From NCBI GenBank assembly GCA_012514645.1, contig JAAYZW010000016.1, positions 17,498-81,497 on the forward strand: DNA of 64,000 nt, in the 5' to 3' direction. The translations under genes were made by a program, and so were the position numbers. The notes under the pieces were generated by a model. It made no database searches. It was not told the DNA's origin and saw only the letters and a list, made by a program, of their open reading frames with translations. Of the stretch, positions 57,848 to 64,000 are shown one piece after another (within the stretch, counting starts at the first letter, position 1; the number at the start of each line of letters is the position of its first letter). The DNA comes from Chloroflexota bacterium (lineage in GTDB: Bacteria > Chloroflexota > Anaerolineae > Anaerolineales > Anaerolineaceae).

Positions 57848-60376
57848 ATGTCAGACGATATCCCCGAAGTAAATGCAAGACGACGACGCAGAGGTTCGCA
57901 ACCTACCAATCAGGCATCCCGACCGGTGCGCAGGCAAACCCCATCTAGCCCGTCAACCAGCAGTGGCGGGATTGGCATGACCCCACCACCAACCTCTGGC
58001 GGCGGTCTGGGCGGTTCATCATCTTCCGGAGCGAGCCCTCTTGGCGGCAGCGGTGGTTTGGGCGGGCTTGGCAGTCTCCTGGGCGGCTTAGGCACTGGCA
58101 CTTCTGGCAAACGAAGTGGCTGCGGCGGCATTGTTGGCGTCATCATCCTGCTTTTAGTGATCTTTTTCGTTTTCCGAATGTGCTCAAGTGGGGGCGGTTC
58201 GCTCCTGCCCGGTCTGGATCAGAACGAGCCATTCGTTTCTCAACCAACCGAAGACACCAGCTTTGTCCAGCCGATTGGTCCAACGGCTACGCCCTGGCCA
58301 ACCGCGCTGCCATCAGATAATTCTGGTCAGACCTGGCTGGTGATGTTGTACCATAATGCCGATGATTCGGCTTTGGAACGGGACATTATGATCGACTTCA
58401 ACGAAGCAGAGTTGATCGGCTCAACTGACCAGGTAATCATCGTCAGCCAGCTTGACCGCTACCGTGGAGGTTACGGAGGCGATGGCGACTGGTCGTCGAC
58501 CCGGCGCTATCTGATCACTTACGATGACGATCTTAATCGCATTGGCTCGGAACTGATCGCCGATATTGGTGAAGTCAACATGGGCGACGGCCAAACGCTG
58601 GTAGATTTCGTTAGCTGGGCTGCCAATGCCTACCCGGCAGACAATCACGTCTTAATCATGTCTGACCATGGCATGGGTTGGCCCGGCGGTTGGTCTGATC
58701 CTGCCCCCGCGCAACGCGACAACAGCTCAAACGCACCACTGACCAATGCGATTCAGGATGACATCCTTTACCTCAACGAATTGGAGGATGCACTCAAGCA
58801 GATCCAGGCTACCACGAAAATCGAAAAGTTTGAGTTGATTGGGCTTGATGTCTGCCTGATGAGCATGATGGAAGTTTATAGCGCTCTCGCTCCATACACA
58901 AAGTATGCGGTAGCGTCAGAAGAAACCGAACCTGGTGTCGGTTGGGCGTATTCAGCCTTCCTCAGCTTGTTGGTCTACGACCCCGATGTTTCCACTGCCG
59001 ACCTGGCAGCGAATATTGTTGAAACCTATATCACCCAGGATCAGCGTGTCGTTGATGACCAGGCGCGGGCGGAGTTTTTATCTCAAAACTCAAGCGGTGG
59101 CGGGTGGTTCGTCAACCGGATGAGCGCCCAACAGCTCGCCCAACAATTAGGACAGAACATAACACTCACTGCCGTGAATCTCGAGAGTTTTCAAGTCTTA
59201 GTCGATGCGGTGAACCAGTTTTCTTATCAGCTCCAGCGCATGGATCAGCGAGTGGTCGCCCAGGCACGCAACTACGCACAATCGTACACATCAATTTTCG
59301 GCAGCAACGTGCCGGCTTCGTTTATTGACCTTGGTCATTTCGCACAGTTGGTTTACAAGAACACAAATGAAGCGAATGTGCGCACAGCTGCTGAAAACGT
59401 AATTGGTGCGCTCAACCAGGTGATTGTTGCCGAAAAACATGGGGCTGGAAAACCAGGCTCAACTGGCATCGCAATTTATTTCCCAAATTCGCAGCTATTC
59501 TCCACCGCCACCACTGGCATGCAGTCTTACACCGTGATCGCCGACAGTTTCAGCCGCTACTCCTTGTGGGATGATTTTTTGGCATATCACTACGCCGGGC
59601 GGCAATTTCAACTAAATGCGACCCAGCCTGTGGTGGTTGAACGTGCCAGCCAGATCCCCGGTTTGGGCGATATCCAGGTTGGCACGATCCAGGCTTCAGC
59701 AAATGTGGTCAGCCCGGGGGGTTCAATTGAACTGAGCACCGTTATTGATGGAGAAAACATCGGTTATATCTATTTCTTTACCGGGCTTTTTGATGAAACC
59801 TCAAACAGTATCTATGTCGCCGATACCGACTACCTCGAAAGCCCACAGACCGGGCAGGAGTCAGGGGTTTATTACCCTATCTGGCCTAACGGCGAATTCC
59901 GACTCAACTTTGTTTTCGAGCCAATTCTGTTTTCCATCACAGACGGCAGCCAGGAAGTGTTGGCACTATTCAACCCAGAAACTTACGGTCGCGATTACTC
60001 CGAAGCAACCTATTATGTAGACGGCATCTATACCTACCAGGATACTGGTGAAAGCCATACCGCCAGGCTGCTTTTCCGTGACGAGAAACTTTATAAAACG
60101 CTTGTTTTCGTTGGCGGTGATACAGCCGGCGCGCCTTACGAAATCGCCCCAAATGTTGGCGACAGCTTCACCGTCAACCGCCGCTGGCTTGACCTCGACA
60201 ATAGCGGCAATGTTAGCGGGATTTCGTTTGACCAGGGCGATACGATCACTTTTTCAGGAGCCGCGCTACAGTGGGGCACTCAATATCTTCCCGATGCCAC
60301 CTACCTGGTGGGCTTCCTTGTCGCTGATATGGACGGCAATATTACACCTGCATACACGCGGATAACTGTGAGATAG
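57848..60376 (+). CDS. clostripain-related (C11) cysteine peptidase, membrane-anchored
   Basis: G/S/P-rich N-terminus, TM (GIVGVIILLLVIFFVF), VLIMSDHGMGWPGG (His) and LIGLDVCLMSMMEVYSAL (Cys) clan-CD motifs. Confidence 0.88.
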   Translation: MSDDIPEVNARRRRRGSQPTNQASRPVRRQTPSSPSTSSGGIGMTPPPTSGGGLGGSSSSGASPLGGSGGLGGLGSLLGGLGTGTSGKRSGCGGIVGVIILLLVIFFVFRMCSSGGGSLLPGLDQNEPFVSQPTEDTSFVQPIGPTATPWPTALPSDNSGQTWLVMLYHNADDSALERDIMIDFNEAELIGSTDQVIIVSQLDRYRGGYGGDGDWSSTRRYLITYDDDLNRIGSELIADIGEVNMGDGQTLVDFVSWAANAYPADNHVLIMSDHGMGWPGGWSDPAPAQRDNSSNAPLTNAIQDDILYLNELEDALKQIQATTKIEKFELIGLDVCLMSMMEVYSALAPYTKYAVASEETEPGVGWAYSAFLSLLVYDPDVSTADLAANIVETYITQDQRVVDDQARAEFLSQNSSGGGWFVNRMSAQQLAQQLGQNITLTAVNLESFQVLVDAVNQFSYQLQRMDQRVVAQARNYAQSYTSIFGSNVPASFIDLGHFAQLVYKNTNEANVRTAAENVIGALNQVIVAEKHGAGKPGSTGIAIYFPNSQLFSTATTGMQSYTVIADSFSRYSLWDDFLAYHYAGRQFQLNATQPVVVERASQIPGLGDIQVGTIQASANVVSPGGSIELSTVIDGENIGYIYFFTGLFDETSNSIYVADTDYLESPQTGQESGVYYPIWPNGEFRLNFVFEPILFSITDGSQEVLALFNPETYGRDYSEATYYVDGIYTYQDTGESHTARLLFRDEKLYKTLVFVGGDTAGAPYEIAPNVGDSFTVNRRWLDLDNSGNVSGISFDQGDTITFSGAALQWGTQYLPDATYLVGFLVADMDGNITPAYTRITVR

Positions 60377-60392
60377 TTTTTATTTCTTCCTC

Positions 60393-60425
60393 AAAGAGGC
60401 CTGAACAAAATTCAGACCTCTTTTC
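60393..60425 (+). terminator. terminator after the C11 peptidase gene
   Basis: AAAGAGGcCTGAA-caaaa-TTCAGaCCTCTTTT. Confidence 0.75.
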
Positions 60426-60625
60426 AATTTGACCAACTTGTCGGGCACAGTCACTGTGAGACGCGTTGCGATTATGCCGCCAGGGTACAGGAGTGTCGTA
60501 TTCTGGCAATGCGTCCTGCCAGTCTGCCTTTGGTTTGGCATTTGACCAACGCGCGATCATTCGGACATGCTCTCTCACACAAGCGCTGCTTTTAGACCCC
60601 AAAATAAAAATCTGCTTTACAATCA

Positions 60626-61933
60626 ATGCCTGCCATGGAAACCAGATCAGAAAAAACCTTTTCTCTAAAAGATGTCCTCATCCTGCTTGGCTGTGTGCTG
60701 ATCATGGCGACCACCATGGGGATCGTCAATGTGGTTCTGAGCATCTTCTACCCAGCTGTTTCGGGTGATCTCGGAGTCAGCCGGGCATCATTTGCTCTGA
60801 CCGGCACCATCACGGCACTCTCCACCATGGTCGCGGCTTTGTTTTGGGGTTATCACTATTCAAAACGAGCGTTGAGAACAACCATGCTGATCAGCACAAT
60901 TATTTTTGGGCTTGCCTTCCTTGGAATGAGCCTGGCAAAAAACCTTTTCCATTTTTATGCCCTCGCGCTCGTGATCGGGGTCACCTTCGGTGGCATTTCG
61001 ATCATTCCAGTCTCAATCATTATTACCCGCCACTTTACAAAAAATACTGGCTTCATACTCAGCGCCGCTTTGGCTGGAAGCGGGCTGGGCGCAATGGTGC
61101 TTAACCCGATTATTAATACGATCATTAACAACGCCGGTTGGCAAGCCGGCTATCGGCTTATCGCTGTGGTTGTTTTTGCAGCCACCTTGCCATGCGCTAT
61201 CATGGTTACTTCCCTGACCAGCGGCGAGACACAGACCGACAAGCAATCTTCTGATGTCAGCGCAAAAACAACCGAAAGTAAATCGCCCTTCAAGCAAGCC
61301 TGGCTATGGGCTTTTCTTTCGGCTGCTTTTCTGGCGGGGCTGACCGGAGGCGGGGTTTTGGCAAATTTGCCCACCTATCTGAACGACCTGAAATTTTCGG
61401 TCAGCCATGTTTCATTCGTTACTTCTGCCTATTCCGCTTCATTAGTCTTGGGTAAATTCGTGCTCGGTTTCCTCTACGACCGGCTGGGCGCAAAAATTGC
61501 CAGCGCGATTGCAGGTTTATTGATGGCTTTAAGCCTTGTGCTGATGATGGTCATCGAGTTACCGGTAATGCTTATTCTCATGCTTATCGCAATTGGGGTC
61601 GGGCTTGCCATCGGCACCGTATCGATTACCTGGTTGGCGAACTTTTTCTTTAGCAAGGAAGATTACAGCAAATATTACGGCACCGTCCAATTCGCAAACA
61701 GTTTTGGCATTGCTGTCGGTGTGCCCACAATTGCATCAGCGCTTGAGACTCTGGCGAATACCAACGTGCTATGGATTGCGCTGGCAGTTTTGAGCATGGC
61801 AATGGTAGCACTATTCTTGATTAGCATTCGTGGAAATCAGAAAATGAAGGCAGCCAGGCTCAGTTCCAGCGATAAAGCTGCGGACACCCCGGAAACCGAA
61901 GAGCTGTTGACCACTTCAAACCCCTATGCATAA
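60626..61933 (+). CDS. MFS transporter (oxalate/formate antiporter-like subfamily)
   Basis: 12 TM-type hydrophobic profile; SRASFALTGTITALSTMVAALFWGY; FLYDRLGAKIASAIAG. Confidence 0.85.
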   Translation: MPAMETRSEKTFSLKDVLILLGCVLIMATTMGIVNVVLSIFYPAVSGDLGVSRASFALTGTITALSTMVAALFWGYHYSKRALRTTMLISTIIFGLAFLGMSLAKNLFHFYALALVIGVTFGGISIIPVSIIITRHFTKNTGFILSAALAGSGLGAMVLNPIINTIINNAGWQAGYRLIAVVVFAATLPCAIMVTSLTSGETQTDKQSSDVSAKTTESKSPFKQAWLWAFLSAAFLAGLTGGGVLANLPTYLNDLKFSVSHVSFVTSAYSASLVLGKFVLGFLYDRLGAKIASAIAGLLMALSLVLMMVIELPVMLILMLIAIGVGLAIGTVSITWLANFFFSKEDYSKYYGTVQFANSFGIAVGVPTIASALETLANTNVLWIALAVLSMAMVALFLISIRGNQKMKAARLSSSDKAADTPETEELLTTSNPYA

Positions 61934-61988
61934 TTCCTGTCCCCTCAGCGAATGATATAATGCCAGGTCTTGATTAAACGGACTTAAC

Positions 61989-62348
61989 ATGCGGCGCAGC
62001 TTCTTCTTATTTGTTGGCTTCCTGGCTCTGGGGCTTGGTATCTTAGGCATGGCATTACCGGTCTTGCCGACCACACCTTTTTTGCTGGTGGCTGGTGCCA
62101 TGTTTGTTCGCAGTTCGGACCGCATGGCAAACTGGCTTTTCAACCACAAGCTCTTTGGTCCCCCGGTGCGAAACTATATGGAACACCGCACAGTCGACAA
62201 GCGCAGCAAAATTCTCGCGTTGGCGCTTTTGTGGCCCACGATCTTAATCTCTGCATTCGTTGTAGAGCAAACCTGGCTGAAAGTGCTGCTGATCGTTATC
62301 GCCCTTGTAGTGAGCTTGCATATCTTGAGCCTGAAATCCAGCAGCTAA
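61989..62348 (+). CDS. YbaN family (DUF454) membrane protein
   Basis: GLGILGMALPVLPTTPFLLVAGAMFVRSSDRMANWLFNHKLFGPPVRNYMEHRTVDKRSKI. Confidence 0.9.
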   Translation: MRRSFFLFVGFLALGLGILGMALPVLPTTPFLLVAGAMFVRSSDRMANWLFNHKLFGPPVRNYMEHRTVDKRSKILALALLWPTILISAFVVEQTWLKVLLIVIALVVSLHILSLKSSS

Positions 62349-62399
62349 AAGTAACCTTTAGTGTAAATCTTCAAATACCACACCTAGACAATTGTAAGG

Positions 62400-63053
62400 C
62401 TACATTGAAAGTGCGATCACCAAAATCCACAAAATGAATGCGAAGAATATTGACCACTCCGAAATTGCAAATTTTGACACCCGTGGGCGGGTTTTTTCGG
62501 TGGTGTCGAGTGTGTGGCGATCCTGATCGCGAACTGACCACATTAGACCAAGAAAGATCCCAAAAGCAAGCACCGGCAGCATTCCGACCAACCCGAGAGC
62601 TCGCGGCACAACCTGGTTGTCAGCATTTTGCAGTGCGATTGCCAATGAGAATAACAGGACCATCAAAAACCCTCCTCTGAAGAAGGCGACTGCAACGGCG
62701 ATATGCTCTTTCATTTTTTCCATGGGAAAAACACCAACCATGCTCAACGCGACGCCTGTGGCTGTTCCTAAAACCATGCCTGCCTTAGCCCAAAAACTGG
62801 GCAGAATCAATCCCAGTGAGAGGCTCACGATTACGATACAAATGCCTGCCAGGATCATCCCAAGGTTGAAGACCCAGGCAAGCCGCGAGACGCTGACTTC
62901 ACCAAGCTCTGAAATAAAATGGTTGAGAAATGAGTATTTTTGTCCTTCGGTGCCTCGATAGGCAAGGCTTGGAACAATCACACCGATCAAACCAAAAAAC
63001 ACTCCAATCAAACCGGCAATTTTGAGTGTCGTGGGGTTAGCGAGTAGGTTCAT
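62400..63053 (-). CDS. DUF998 family membrane protein
   Basis: NHFISELGEVSVSRLAWVFNLGMILAG; multi-TM profile; start set at MNLLANP. Confidence 0.75.
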   Translation of the reverse strand: MNLLANPTTLKIAGLIGVFFGLIGVIVPSLAYRGTEGQKYSFLNHFISELGEVSVSRLAWVFNLGMILAGICIVIVSLSLGLILPSFWAKAGMVLGTATGVALSMVGVFPMEKMKEHIAVAVAFFRGGFLMVLLFSLAIALQNADNQVVPRALGLVGMLPVLAFGIFLGLMWSVRDQDRHTLDTTEKTRPRVSKFAISEWSIFFAFILWILVIALSM

Positions 63054-63169
63054 GGCGCACCTCTGTTTGTTGATAACAAGCTCTAACATATAGTATAACA
63101 TCGCTGGCGGCTTGTTTTTAAGCTACAAGCTATTTAACATAACAATTCTGAACATGGACGATTTGGATA

Positions 63170-63472
63170 TAGAATGCACGGTTAATCGGACTCCCATTTT
63201 GAGGCTGCTGCATTGCTATTGCAACACCTGTAAGAGTGGGTTCAGGACGTGAGCAAGGAGATCTTTTTTAATCAGGCAAACCCAACCCCTTGGGATGACG
63301 GTTAATTTTCGGTTTTCATTGCTTGTCCGCGGTTCTTGAGCTGGTGAGGTCTGACTAATTAAGCGGTTATTGAGTACTCACGATTGGCACATTCCCCTAC
63401 CCGATGAAAATATAGATTTTGCAAATTAACCAGGCAAAGAACCATAGTCTATTTTCTTATTGAGAATTGCTG
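63170..63472 (+). repeat. dispersed intergenic repeat, copy D
   Basis: GAATGCACGGTTAATC..GTGGGTTCAGGACGTGAGCA..TTTTTTAATCAGGCAAACCCA..GACGGTTAATTTTC..GGTCTGACTAATTAAGCGGTTATTGAGTACTCACGATTGG..AGGCAAAGAACCAT..TATTGAGAATTGCTG. Confidence 0.85.
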
Positions 63473-63684
63473 TTATTCAACGAATCGAGGTTGATTAATG
63501 TCAATTCTACTTGTTTTGTTTGCCTGTTCCTCTCGCTTATGTTATACTTTTCACAAGTATAAATAGGTGCCAAAACCTACAGTTTTTCCAACAACTAAGC
63601 TGACCAAGTCTTTACAGAAAATGCCTTACACCGTTGAAGGCATACAATTACTCAAAGCTCTCAAATCGAAAGGAGAATATAGCA

Positions 63685-64000
63685 ATGGAAGAAACCAGAC
63701 CTTATGTATCATGGGAATTGATGGATGCATTCCTCACCGATGCCTTCGTCGGCTACGGGGTTCCCCGTGAAGAAGCCGCAATCTGCGCAGACGTACTGCT
63801 CGAAAGCGACCGTAGAGGTATCGAAAGTCACGGCTGTAATCGCTTCAAACCAATTTATATCGACCGCATCGTAGCAGGAATACAAAACCCGGTAACCAAG
63901 ATTGATATCCTCAAAGAAACCGCCACAACAGCCGTACTGGACGCCAACGATGGCATGGGCATGATCGCCAGTCACCGCGCGATGGAGATGGCAATCGACA
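63685..64000 (+). CDS. Ldh family oxidoreductase (malate/L-lactate dehydrogenase type), truncated by window end
   Basis: hand translation MEETRPYVSWELMDAFLTDAFVGYGVPREEAAICADVLLESDRRGIESHGCNRFKPIYIDRI..; RBS AGGAGAA; open to the window end. Confidence 0.85.
   Translation, partial: MEETRPYVSWELMDAFLTDAFVGYGVPREEAAICADVLLESDRRGIESHGCNRFKPIYIDRIVAGIQNPVTKIDILKETATTAVLDANDGMGMIASHRAMEMAID

Overview
The window looks like chromosomal DNA from a bacterium, most likely Chloroflexota/Anaerolineae-like. That is inferred from gene content (FW-domain lipoproteins, PT-rich lipoproteins, a pheS T-box, an HrcA/CIRCE operon) and was not verified. Most of it is ordinary housekeeping sequence: LOG/HAD/S41 genes, pepF, fhs, murE, hrcA-grpE-dnaK-dnaJ-prmA, pncB, pheS-pheT behind a T-box leader, tpiA/pgk/gap, yvcK, gyrA, birA. 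There are two tRNAs, Leu(TAA) and Val(CAC). The main accessory segment is ~46.8-53.5 kb: a compact, visibly AT-richer three-gene minus-strand operon encoding a 1610-aa TPR/Ig-like/P-loop ATPase, a 440-aa ORC/STAND-like ATPase and a small multi-TM protein. It is followed by a degraded IS256-type transposase fragment and a tandem duplication next to tRNA-Val. This is the best candidate for an undescribed (possibly defence/conflict) system, but that function is inference. I also found a dispersed intergenic repeat family (about 5 copies, up to ~250-300 bp, modular), two FW-domain lipoproteins inside the glycolytic gene cluster, a likely pseudo-PP2C sensor-like membrane protein, a truncated DsrE-like ORF missed by the ORF track, and an FGE-fold lipoprotein lacking the catalytic cysteines. 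No CRISPR array, rRNA or intact mobile element was seen.
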